From Sulfurimonas sp. (GTDB lineage Bacteria > Campylobacterota > Campylobacteria > Campylobacterales > Sulfurimonadaceae), in assembly GCA_027063585.1 (NCBI GenBank), contig JAMORM010000057.1:1-8448 (forward strand): a stretch of DNA of 8,448 nucleotides, given 5' to 3'. Under the pieces are notes generated by a model. It made no database searches and was not told where the DNA came from. It worked only from the letters and a program-made list of their open reading frames with translations. Below are positions 1-6,215 of the stretch, piece after piece. The first letter of the stretch is position 1; each line of letters begins with the position of its first letter. Made by a program: the position numbers and the translations under genes.

Positions 1-1464
1 CATCGCATTGCAAATTTTAATCCTGTACAAATAACAGGGATAAAAGAGTATTTTGAAACACTCAAAAGTGGTGGTGTGACACTTTTTCAACAAGAAAGAG
101 AAGCCAAAATACTCAGTGATATTAAAAAAATAGAAAAAGACAACAGTGTCAATGTTGAAATAGATGAGGAGCTTTTTGCGGAAGTTGTTGCTATCACTGA
201 AAATCCGACGGCACTTTTAGGCTCGTTTGATGAAGAGTTTTTGAGATTGCCTCCTGAGGTTATTATTACCTCTATGAAAGAACATCAGCGTTATTTCCCT
301 GTATTTAAAGACGGAAAACTTGTAAACAAATTTGTAGTCGTGTCGAATGCTTTAACAGATGATTTCTCAGAAGTTATCGCAGGTAATGAGCGAGTACTTC
401 GTCCTCGTTTGGCAGATGGACTTTTCTTTTATGACAATGACTTAAAAAATGGACTCAGTATAAAAGGTCTGGAAAAAGTTGCTTTTTTTAAAGGGCTTGG
501 CAGTGTTGCCGATAAAATAAAGCGTGAAGAAAAAATTGCCAATGCTTTATATGAGAGGTATAAGCCTGATGTAAATAAAGAAGATTTAAGCAGAGCCATA
601 GAACTTGCAAAAGCTGATTTGATGAGTGAAATGGTGTATGAATTTACAGAACTTCAAGGGCTTATGGGTTACTACTATGCAAAAGAAGCAGGGGAGAGTG
701 ATGCCGTTGCTTTGGCTATAAAAGAGCAGTATTTGCCGGAAGGCGAGGAGAGTGATCTGCCTTCTACGCCTTTGAGTGCGATTGTGGCTATAAGCATTAA
801 GCTAGACACACTTCTTGGTCTTTTCTCTGTCAATGAAATTCCGACAGGGTCTCGTGACCCTTTTGCTTTGCGTCGTGCAGTTAACGGAATCATTCGTATC
901 GTCAATGAGTACGGTTTTGCATTTGACATCGTTGAGACGTTAAAAGAACTTTCCAAAAATTATGATGCGATAGATTTGGAAAAACTTGAAAATTTCATTA
1001 TCGAGCGTATTAGAAGATACTATAAGGTAAATCCGTCTATTATTGAAGCGGTTTTGGCATCGGGTGAGAGAGAACTGCTTGCACTCGGACGTAAAATAGA
1101 AGCACTTAACAGTTTGGTGAACTCTGAAGGTTTTGATGAAGTCTCCTCTACATTTAAGCGTGTGGCAAATATAACAAAAGACATTGATTTAAATGCTGAT
1201 TTACATGTAGATGAAAGCCTCTTTGAAGATGAAGCTGAAAAAACATTGTATAAAAAATACAAAGAAGTTACTGCAAAAACTTATGAGAGTTATGAAGAAG
1301 AGTTAGATGCTCTACTGGGACTTAAACCTGAACTTGATGCCTTTTTTGACAGTGTTATGGTCAATGCAGAAGACGAAAAAGTGAAAAATAATCGTAAAGC
1401 GCTTGTAGCATCCATCTATAAAAGCATTCTTAATATTGCCGATATTAAAGAAGTAAGTATATAA
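1..1464 (+). CDS. glyS: Glycyl-tRNA synthetase beta subunit (5' end outside window)
   Basis: This subunit works with GlyQ in the alpha2beta2 bacterial glycyl-tRNA synthetase, which charges tRNA-Gly in the cytoplasm. The frame is open from base 1 (HRIANFNPVQ...), so the GTG at 76 is internal and the gene is cut at the left edge. 487 residues are visible; complete beta subunits are usually near 670-700, so roughly 200 N-terminal residues are missing. Visible family motifs, numbered in the fragment, are KEHQRYFPVF near 93-102, RVLRPRLADGLFFYDND near 132-147, LMSEMVYEFTELQGLMG near 207-223 (the HD-like region) and PTGSRDPFALRRA at 281-293. The C-terminal part, about 370-487, is helical and matches the place of the DALR-type anticodon-binding domain. 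The TAA stop is followed at once by the ATG of the next gene, which suggests a shared mRNA. Identification is secure. Confidence 0.96.
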   Translation, partial: HRIANFNPVQITGIKEYFETLKSGGVTLFQQEREAKILSDIKKIEKDNSVNVEIDEELFAEVVAITENPTALLGSFDEEFLRLPPEVIITSMKEHQRYFPVFKDGKLVNKFVVVSNALTDDFSEVIAGNERVLRPRLADGLFFYDNDLKNGLSIKGLEKVAFFKGLGSVADKIKREEKIANALYERYKPDVNKEDLSRAIELAKADLMSEMVYEFTELQGLMGYYYAKEAGESDAVALAIKEQYLPEGEESDLPSTPLSAIVAISIKLDTLLGLFSVNEIPTGSRDPFALRRAVNGIIRIVNEYGFAFDIVETLKELSKNYDAIDLEKLENFIIERIRRYYKVNPSIIEAVLASGERELLALGRKIEALNSLVNSEGFDEVSSTFKRVANITKDIDLNADLHVDESLFEDEAEKTLYKKYKEVTAKTYESYEEELDALLGLKPELDAFFDSVMVNAEDEKVKNNRKALVASIYKSILNIADIKEVSI

Positions 1465-2583
1465 ATGTATGATATAGCCATCATAGGAGCCGGCATAAAC
1501 GGCTGTAGTGTGGCATACGAGTTTATAAAAGAGGGTAAGCGCGTCATTATTTTTGATAAAGAAGGTATTGCAAGCGGTGGAAGCGGTGCCGCGGGTGCTT
1601 TTGTGTCTCCAAAATTTTCAAAAGCAGGCGAGCTTAAAGAAATGCTTCATTCGGCATTTCTTTACTCTTATGATTTTTATGATAAAAATTTTCCTCAAAA
1701 TTTTACAAAAGCACAACTTGTACATATAGCAAAAGATGAGGCGGATGATGAAGCTTTACATATATACAAACAAAATACACAACTCCCACTGCAAAAGATT
1801 CCGATTGATTTACAGATACAATTAAGTGAAGATGCGAAAAAAAGAGAATATGTCTCAATAGATGCTGGCGTAGTCGATGCACAGAGAGTTTGTAATGATA
1901 TGGTATGCGGCGCAAAATTTGTCAAAGAAAAAGTGGAGACACTGATATTTGATGATGATTTTTGGGTGATTAATGAAAGCTACAGTGCCAGAAATGTCGT
2001 TTTGGCAACAGGGGCTTATGATATGCTTATAAAAGAGCCTTATATCAAGCTTCGAGGTGTTTGGGGACATCGTATAGATATAACAACGACGATACAAAAT
2101 CCCTGTTCTATTCATCAATATGTTTCTATATCCCCTTCAGATGAGGGAAAAATTGCTATAGGCGCTACACATAATGTGCATTTTCATCCCGAAAAAAATA
2201 AAGAAGCGTATGATATAGAGCAGGGCAGAGCAGAGTTGTTGCAAAAAGCTGCAAAAACGCTCAATCTTGAAAACGTGGAAGTCATACAAGATTATATGGG
2301 GCTGCGTTCGGGTTCTTTTGATTATTTGCCAATGCTTGGCTCTTTGGTTCTCTCAAATGAAACACTGCTTACATGTAAAGGCTCTTTACATGTAAAGAAG
2401 CCGGATTATTCAGAGTATGTGTATTATCCAAACCTTACTATGATAAATGGGAGCGGCGGATATGGTTTTGTTTTGGCGCCGTATTTAGCAAAAATATTGA
2501 CAGAACATATTTTACATGGGAAAAAAATAAGTGAGAGAATCAGCCCGGCAAGATTTTTTGCCCGCTGGGCTAAAAGAAGATAA
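1465..2583 (+). CDS. FAD-dependent oxidoreductase resembling the MnmC oxidase domain
   Basis: A 372-residue DAO-family flavoprotein. The N-terminus holds the FAD dinucleotide-binding loop GAGING (residues 8-13), with an acidic end of strand 2 (FDKE, 30-33). ASGGSGAAGAFVSPKFS (36-52) resembles the ASGN.aG...P segment of MnmC. Further matches to the MnmC C-terminal domain are ATGAY (181-185), LRGVWGH (196-202), GLRSGSFDYLPMLGS (279-293), NGSGGYGFVLAP (328-339) and the closing SPARFFARW (360-368). In MnmC this domain oxidatively removes the carboxymethyl group from cmnm5(s2)U34 of tRNA. Here the methyltransferase half is absent, so the protein would be a stand-alone oxidase, or an amino-acid oxidase of the same fold. 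The ATG directly abuts the glyS stop and has only a weak purine-rich stretch (AAAGAAGTAAG) before it, so coupling to glyS translation is likely. The fold is certain; the tRNA role is inferred. Confidence 0.78.
   Translation: MYDIAIIGAGINGCSVAYEFIKEGKRVIIFDKEGIASGGSGAAGAFVSPKFSKAGELKEMLHSAFLYSYDFYDKNFPQNFTKAQLVHIAKDEADDEALHIYKQNTQLPLQKIPIDLQIQLSEDAKKREYVSIDAGVVDAQRVCNDMVCGAKFVKEKVETLIFDDDFWVINESYSARNVVLATGAYDMLIKEPYIKLRGVWGHRIDITTTIQNPCSIHQYVSISPSDEGKIAIGATHNVHFHPEKNKEAYDIEQGRAELLQKAAKTLNLENVEVIQDYMGLRSGSFDYLPMLGSLVLSNETLLTCKGSLHVKKPDYSEYVYYPNLTMINGSGGYGFVLAPYLAKILTEHILHGKKISERISPARFFARWAKRR
2369..2397. repeat. Two adjacent copies of palindrome TTACATGTAA
   Basis: TTACATGTAAAG occurs at 2369-2380 and again at 2386-2397, 17 bases apart. 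The second copy is part of the 14-base perfect palindrome CTTTACATGTAAAG (2384-2397). They lie inside the oxidoreductase gene, and the two copies are read in different frames (Leu-Thr-Cys-Lys and Leu-His-Val-Lys), so a repeated peptide does not explain the pair. Confidence 0.8.
2542..2571. other. Imperfect GC-rich inverted repeat at the 3' end of the oxidoreductase gene
   Basis: AGCCC-GGCAA (2542-2551) pairs with TTGCC (2558-2562) and GGGCT (2567-2571) around a GATTTT loop, with a 4-base bulge CGCT on one side. It lies in the last codons of the plus-strand gene and 17 bases beyond the stop of the convergent minus-strand gene. Neither strand has a T tract directly after it, so it is not a standard intrinsic terminator. 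It could stabilise the 3' end of the minus-strand transcript. Confidence 0.35.
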
Positions 2584-2587
2584 AGAG

Positions 2588-3322
2588 TTAGATCTTCACT
2601 CTTTGCGGTGGCATTGTTCTAAAAATTTCTTTGACGGCATTGGCACGGACTTCTCTTGCTTTTCCGCCTGCAAAAGGGGAAAGGTAGTAGGCTCTCTCAA
2701 TACATTCATCAGGGTCATAATTGTTGTCATACATAAAAACTACGTTTTTATCGAGTTTGTTTACATGTTCAGACAAGGCTCTTGCATAAGCTATGATTGC
2801 TTTATGGTGTCTGTCATATTTGTTTCCCATTCCAAAAAATACAAACTTGCCGCTGAGTCTGATATTTGGGATATCTATATAATTTAACTGTTTATCATAA
2901 CGCGTAAGCTGCGTCGATGAAATTTTGTCCAAATCTGCATCAAATTCTTCTAAAATCGGTGTCGGTTCTATATTTTCTCTGTTGTAATTAAACAGATATC
3001 TGATTTGAACAAGTTTGCCTTTGTAGTGTTCTTTGAAGCCCGCATTTAAAACATAGTCTTTTGGACTTTCATTCAAAGCGACAAACTCATCATACTTATC
3101 AAAGCCATCCTCTTGTAAAAAACGGCTCATTTTATAGCCTACAGGACTGACTTCCGGGTTATATAAAAAAACGGTTCCTGCTACGTGTTTACGCTTTTTT
3201 TTGAGCATATTTTCTAAATCATCAACGGTGATTTTTTCCTCTTCGCTCTCGTTTATGTACATGTACTGCTCAACTAAGTAGTCCATATCAAAGTTTGTAG
3301 AAAATTTTCCAAATACTTGCAT
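2588..3322 (-). CDS. Uncharacterised 244-residue cytoplasmic protein
   Basis: I do not recognise the family with confidence. The protein is soluble and charged, with no signal peptide or membrane segment. Residues 27-46 form an acidic/basic helical stretch (EEEKITVDDLENMLKKKRKH). Then come a beta-like segment with an NP pair (VFLYNPEVSPVGYKMSRFL, 51-69), a tyrosine-rich RYLFNYNREN (108-117), a second hydrophobic strand followed by glycines (KFVFFGMGNKYDRHHKA, 159-175) and VVFMYDNNYDPDEC (194-207). The order NP-motif, strand, then FFGMGN followed by a helix faintly recalls DUF1643-type proteins; this is a weak impression only. The ATG at 3322 has a good ribosome site (AGAGGA) about 7 bases before it and a TATAAT on the same strand about 25 bases upstream. 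Its stop lies 4 bases from that of the convergent oxidoreductase. Nothing suggests recent transfer. Confidence 0.85.
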   Translation of the reverse strand: MQVFGKFSTNFDMDYLVEQYMYINESEEEKITVDDLENMLKKKRKHVAGTVFLYNPEVSPVGYKMSRFLQEDGFDKYDEFVALNESPKDYVLNAGFKEHYKGKLVQIRYLFNYNRENIEPTPILEEFDADLDKISSTQLTRYDKQLNYIDIPNIRLSGKFVFFGMGNKYDRHHKAIIAYARALSEHVNKLDKNVVFMYDNNYDPDECIERAYYLSPFAGGKAREVRANAVKEIFRTMPPQRVKI

Positions 3323-3347
3323 TTTAGTTCCTCTAATTATTGGGTGA

Positions 3348-3360
3348 ATTATACTATAAT
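3348..3360. promoter_or_regulatory. Palindromic divergent -10 element
   Basis: ATTATA-C-TATAAT is a perfect 6+1+6 inverted repeat, so each strand reads the sigma70 -10 hexamer TATAAT. On the minus strand (3353-3348) transcription would begin near 3341, leaving an ordinary leader of about 18 bases with an AGAGGA ribosome site for the 244-residue protein. On the plus strand (3355-3360) transcription would begin near 3366-3368, practically at the ATG of the hydrolase. No convincing -35 hexamer is seen on either side, as is common in Campylobacterota. The two promoters overlap, so they should compete. Confidence 0.55.
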
Positions 3361-3367
3361 TCTTTCC

Positions 3368-4135
3368 ATGATTTATATAGCTTTTTTAATTTTTACTTTT
3401 TTAATTCTAATTTTTGCTTTTTACCAGTGGCAGTATTTTATGATTTTTAGACCGACTTATATCAAAGAGAGACGTTTATGTCAAAATTGTTCTATACTTG
3501 GGGTAAAAACTGATGACGGTATAGACCTAGAAGGCGCAATCTATGAACCTGAAAACCCAAAAAGTACTCTGCTTATGTTTGTCGGTCGGAGTCAGGATGG
3601 TGTGGCACTTATGAACAGGATTTCGCAACTTTATCCAAAATCACGGATTATTATATTTAATTACCGTGGATACGGCAAGAGCGGTGGGGTTGCAAATGAG
3701 AAAAATATTTTACAAGACGGTCTGAAAATTGCTCAGTTAGTGCAAAAAAACTATGGCGATTTTTATCTTTTAGGTTATTCTTTAGGTTCGAGTGTTGCTA
3801 CATATGTCGCTTCAAAACATAAAGTGTCAGCTCTTTTTTTAATAGGTGCCTTTGATTCTATTGGGCAGCTTTTACGACATAAATATGCCAAAATCTCTTA
3901 TATGGCAAAACTTTTACGCTATAAGTTTAAAACCATGCATTATATAGAAAATGTAGATGCCGATACCTATTTGTTTGTAAGTCGCGATGATGAACTTATT
4001 CCGTTGCAAAATGCAAGAAATTTAAAAAAACATAGTAAAAATTTAGTACATTATGAAGAATTTGACGGACTTTCACATAAAGAGCTTTTTTGGGATCCAC
4101 GTATTATTAATAAAATCAATGAGGTTATAGCATGA
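3368..4135 (+). CDS. Membrane-anchored alpha/beta hydrolase
   Basis: A 255-residue serine hydrolase of the alpha/beta fold. Residues 1-20 form one hydrophobic segment (MIYIAFLIFTFLILIFAFYQ), a signal anchor or uncleaved leader, followed by WQYFMIFRPTYIKER. The core shows NYRGYGKSGG (98-107, oxyanion/loop region), the nucleophile elbow GYSLGS with Ser138, a candidate acid in SRDDELIP (Asp207 or Asp208) and the catalytic His237 in GLSHKE, so the triad is complete. The architecture recalls ABHD13/BEM46-type hydrolases; the substrate is unknown. I chose ATG 3368 because upstream starts in frame (TTG 3317, GTG 3344) have no ribosome site and would run into the divergent gene, and because it puts the hydrophobic anchor first. 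No Shine-Dalgarno precedes this ATG either. Its TGA overlaps the next ATG by 4 bases (ATGA). Confidence 0.88.
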   Translation: MIYIAFLIFTFLILIFAFYQWQYFMIFRPTYIKERRLCQNCSILGVKTDDGIDLEGAIYEPENPKSTLLMFVGRSQDGVALMNRISQLYPKSRIIIFNYRGYGKSGGVANEKNILQDGLKIAQLVQKNYGDFYLLGYSLGSSVATYVASKHKVSALFLIGAFDSIGQLLRHKYAKISYMAKLLRYKFKTMHYIENVDADTYLFVSRDDELIPLQNARNLKKHSKNLVHYEEFDGLSHKELFWDPRIINKINEVIA

Positions 4136-4878
4136 ATTTAGGCTTTTTAGCGAAAAAATTTATTACATTTTTTGTAGAACCATTAGGCTTGATTGCTACA
4201 TTGTTAGTAATTGGACTTTATATGTTACATGTAAAGAAGTACCGCTTTGCTAAAGTTTTATTGTTTGTCGGTTTGTTTTTATTGTTACTTTTTTCTTATC
4301 CGCCTTTTACAAATTTTTTGGTGCAGAATTTAGAAAATCAATACCCGAAATTTGATTATAAAACGAATGTTAAATATATACATGTACTCGGAAGCGGACA
4401 CAATACCGATTCGTCTCAGCCGATATCTTCGCAAATTAGCAGCGGTGGAACAAAAAGGGTTTTAGAGGGTGTAATCATTCATAAACAAATGCCGGATACT
4501 AAAATAATCTTTACAGGATACGCCGGAGATACAAATACTACAAATGCACAAATGAATGCAAAACTGGCACATGCACTCGGAATTACTTATAAAGATATGA
4601 TAATTAACGCAAATCCTACCGATACAAAAGAAGAAGCACTTTTTACAAAAAGCTTTGTAGGTGAAAAACCTTTTGTGTTGGTCACTTCTGCTACGCATAT
4701 GCCGCGGGCTATGATGCTTTTTCATTCTTTGGGTATGCATCCGGTACCTGCACCGACGAATTTTTATAAAAGTGAATTTAGAGGCTATTTACGGGCACCG
4801 GCACCGCTTTATTTTTATATATCAAGTTTGGCAATCCATGAGTACTTGGGCATACTCTGGGCGAAACTAACTTCATAG
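4132..4878 (+). CDS. ElyC/YdcF-family (DUF218) inner-membrane protein
   Basis: A 248-residue protein with two N-terminal membrane helices (about 14-32 and 40-55) followed by a DUF218 domain. The domain shows the opening strand and loop YIHVLGSGHN (82-91), SSGGTKRVLEGVII (103-116), the strand KIIFTGYAG (124-132), NPTDTKEEA (161-169) and VTSATHMPRAMMLF (184-197), the usual order for this family. The layout (two helices, then the domain, about 250 residues) is that of ElyC, which in E. coli supports peptidoglycan and envelope polysaccharide assembly; SanA and YdcF share the fold. The ATG lies inside the stop of the hydrolase gene (ATGA overlap), with GAGG 8 bases before it, so the two are translationally coupled and probably act together in the envelope. 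Biochemical activity is not established for the family. Confidence 0.85.
   Translation: MNLGFLAKKFITFFVEPLGLIATLLVIGLYMLHVKKYRFAKVLLFVGLFLLLLFSYPPFTNFLVQNLENQYPKFDYKTNVKYIHVLGSGHNTDSSQPISSQISSGGTKRVLEGVIIHKQMPDTKIIFTGYAGDTNTTNAQMNAKLAHALGITYKDMIINANPTDTKEEALFTKSFVGEKPFVLVTSATHMPRAMMLFHSLGMHPVPAPTNFYKSEFRGYLRAPAPLYFYISSLAIHEYLGILWAKLTS
4225..4239. repeat. TTACATGTAA palindrome copy within an exact 15-base repeat
   Basis: TTACATGTAAAGAAG is identical to bases 2386-2400 in the unrelated oxidoreductase gene, and encodes Leu-His-Val-Lys-Lys in both. Here it falls in the loop between the two membrane helices of the ElyC-like protein. Confidence 0.75.
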
Positions 4879-4908
4879 AACTTATAAAAGTTTTTTCATA
4901 AGTTCTAT
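4875..4908. terminator. Hairpin shared by two convergent genes, both stop codons in its arms
   Basis: ATAGAACTTAT (4875-4885) and ATAAGTTCTAT (4898-4908) are a perfect 11-base inverted repeat with a 12-base loop (AAAAGTTTTTTC), which can itself add four A-T pairs. The TAG of the ElyC-like gene (4876-4878) and the TAA of the ferritin-like gene (4882-4884, minus) both sit in the left arm. It probably acts as a bidirectional 3' end, but T tracts lie in the loop rather than after the stem, so classical intrinsic termination is uncertain. Confidence 0.5.
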
Positions 4909-5691
4909 ATGATAGCTTTCTTGATAGTTTATGAAATCAAAAAACTTTGCAAGTTCCTCATCTTTTATGGCATCGCTTAACTCTTTACACATAATTTTTG
5001 CAGCCTCTTCTTCGGCTATACCGTCTTTTATGAATTGATTTAAATCTTTAACGACGTAAGTCATTGTATGCAACTCTCTAGGAAGAGCCAAAATACCGAG
5101 TTTTGCCATCATATTTCCGAATGATTTGAGGTGAAACTGTGATTCGTCTACTAAGTCTTGAAAAACATTGAAATGCAGTACGTCTTTTGTTCTGGCTTGC
5201 ATATAGGCATAAACTAAAATAAGTTCGTACTCTTTGTATGATTCTTCAAATAAAAAAAGCGTAAGTGCATCAATCTGCTCTTGTGCAAGATCTTTTTCGC
5301 CCCATTTTCTTTGCATATTAAAAGCAGTAACTTCTTGATTGTTCGCAGAATCTTTCATTATTTGAGCAAGGTATTCTAACAAATAAGCATCATCAGTTTT
5401 CATACGCTCTCCCAAAATATTTTTCGGATAAAGCGCTTGTATATTTGTAATATCTTGTCGAAGTGCTTCAATGATTTCAAAAACACTATTGCGTTTGAGC
5501 AGAACCATATCTCTGTCATAATTATAATCTTCACCATTTTCTAAAATTTGTTCACCCAGCCATTTCATATGGCGAAATGCTATTTGAGAAAAGTCATACA
5601 GGCGTGATTTGATAGCTTCATCGTTAACGGCAAATGATGCAAAAAGTATAGCAAGCCATAGTTCATGTTTTTTTTGATATGTTTTATTCAT
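4882..5691 (-). CDS. Ferritin-like helical protein, internally duplicated, paired with a NifU-like protein
   Basis: 269 residues, almost all predicted helix, no signal peptide. The C-terminal half has ferritin-superfamily features: FEESYKEYEL (148-157) with candidate ligands Glu150, Glu154 or Glu156, DESQFH (182-187, Glu183 and His187) and a closing QESYH (257-261) that fits ExxH. The N-terminal half aligns with it without gaps at an offset of 146: HELWL (9-13) with YELIL (155-159), and H-x-K-x2-G-x6-G at 41-53 with the same pattern at 187-199. The glutamate equivalent to Glu183 is Ile37 in the first half, so only the second half could hold a full di-iron site. This is my reading, not a family match. 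The ATG is within the end of the NifU-like gene (8-base overlap) with GAGGGG about 8 bases before it, so the pair is co-translated. An iron or Fe-S role is inferred from fold and neighbour. Confidence 0.72.
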   Translation of the reverse strand: MNKTYQKKHELWLAILFASFAVNDEAIKSRLYDFSQIAFRHMKWLGEQILENGEDYNYDRDMVLLKRNSVFEIIEALRQDITNIQALYPKNILGERMKTDDAYLLEYLAQIMKDSANNQEVTAFNMQRKWGEKDLAQEQIDALTLFLFEESYKEYELILVYAYMQARTKDVLHFNVFQDLVDESQFHLKSFGNMMAKLGILALPRELHTMTYVVKDLNQFIKDGIAEEEAAKIMCKELSDAIKDEELAKFFDFINYQESYHIELMKKLL

Positions 5692-6157
5692 TTTCTTTCC
5701 CCTCGTCGGTTTGTTCTACTTGACAACTCTCTTTCATTTTGAGTACATGTAACTCTTCATCTTCTCCATTTTGCTTGTGCTCATAATTTTTTAAAGAAGC
5801 TAAAAATGCGGTAAATACGATGTCGGCACACACCTGTTGTTGAGCCGAGAGTTTGCCTAGTTTATCATGCATTTTTTGTACGGCCGTATTTGCATAGTTT
5901 GTATCATTTCCAAGTATCATTTGTGTAAACATTGAACCGATAACTACCGTGTCTTGACAACCGTTAGTCGCAAATTTGACATTTTCTATGATATCGCTGT
6001 CAAGTTTTGTATAAAATATGACATACTCTTTTGTCTTTTCATCTAAAGCAACGCCGACACCGTCCGCATCATCTAATTTTCCATAATTTTTAGGATTCAT
6101 TAAATGTTCTAAAACCTCTGGGTTCATTCCCTCGGGCATTTTTACATTTTCAAACAT
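5684..6157 (-). CDS. IscU/NifU-N-like Fe-S scaffold homologue lacking the first ligand cysteine
   Basis: 157 residues. The NifU_N/IscU fold is recognisable from VLEHLMNPKNYGKLDDADG (15-33, matching HF.nPrNvG.ldd.dG), KFATNGCQDTVVIGSM (61-76, matching the GC segment) and VCADIVFTAFLASLKNYE (109-126, matching the third-cysteine helix). In this family three cysteines and an aspartate (the CGD motif) assemble a transient Fe-S cluster. Here the second (Cys67) and third (Cys110) are kept, but the CGD region reads ALDEKTKEYVIFYT, with no cysteine. The tail beyond 130 is acidic and carries an extra Cys145 (KESCQVEQ). It may be a specialised scaffold, a carrier, or a regulator that no longer builds clusters alone. 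A weak AAAGAGAG precedes the ATG. It is the first gene of a two-gene unit with the ferritin-like protein. Confidence 0.82.
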   Translation of the reverse strand: MFENVKMPEGMNPEVLEHLMNPKNYGKLDDADGVGVALDEKTKEYVIFYTKLDSDIIENVKFATNGCQDTVVIGSMFTQMILGNDTNYANTAVQKMHDKLGKLSAQQQVCADIVFTAFLASLKNYEHKQNGEDEELHVLKMKESCQVEQTDEGKENE

Positions 6158-6215
6158 AATAACTCTCTTTTGAAATATTTATAATATATATAAGTGTAAC
6201 AAAAAAAGAATAAAT
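6158..6215 (-). promoter_or_regulatory. Candidate promoter of the NifU-like/ferritin-like pair
   Basis: The 58-base gap is strongly AT-rich. Read on the minus strand it contains TATATATTATAAATATTTC, with possible -10 hexamers TATATT (6189-6184) and TATAAA (6183-6178), then AAAGAGAG (6170-6163) as the ribosome site. A T7 run (complement of 6201-6207) follows the stop of the P460 gene, but I see no stem before it, so read-through from upstream is possible. Confidence 0.35.

Noticed and set aside
76..78. GTG at 76 as the start of a 462-residue gene
   Set aside because: The same frame is open to base 1 and encodes GlyS-like sequence before it, so the gene is simply cut by the window edge.
1695..2118. 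Several minus-strand frames inside the oxidoreductase gene
   Set aside because: They are antisense shadows with low-complexity Ser/Cys/Ile composition and no ribosome site or family motif.
2542..2571. GC-rich inverted repeat as a strong bidirectional terminator
   Set aside because: There is no T tract directly after it on either strand and the stem has a 4-base bulge; kept only as a possible 3' structure.
2531..2887. Plus-strand reading frame of 118 codons across the end of the oxidoreductase
   Set aside because: It lies mostly antisense to the 244-residue gene, has no ribosome site and shows cysteine/phenylalanine-rich composition typical of a shadow frame.
3317..3346. TTG 3317 or GTG 3344 as the hydrolase start
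   Set aside because: Neither has a ribosome site, both lie upstream of or within the divergent promoter, and the added residues would put polar sequence before the membrane anchor.
6201..6207. T7 tract after the P460 stop as an intrinsic terminator
   Set aside because: No stem of useful length precedes the tract on the minus strand.
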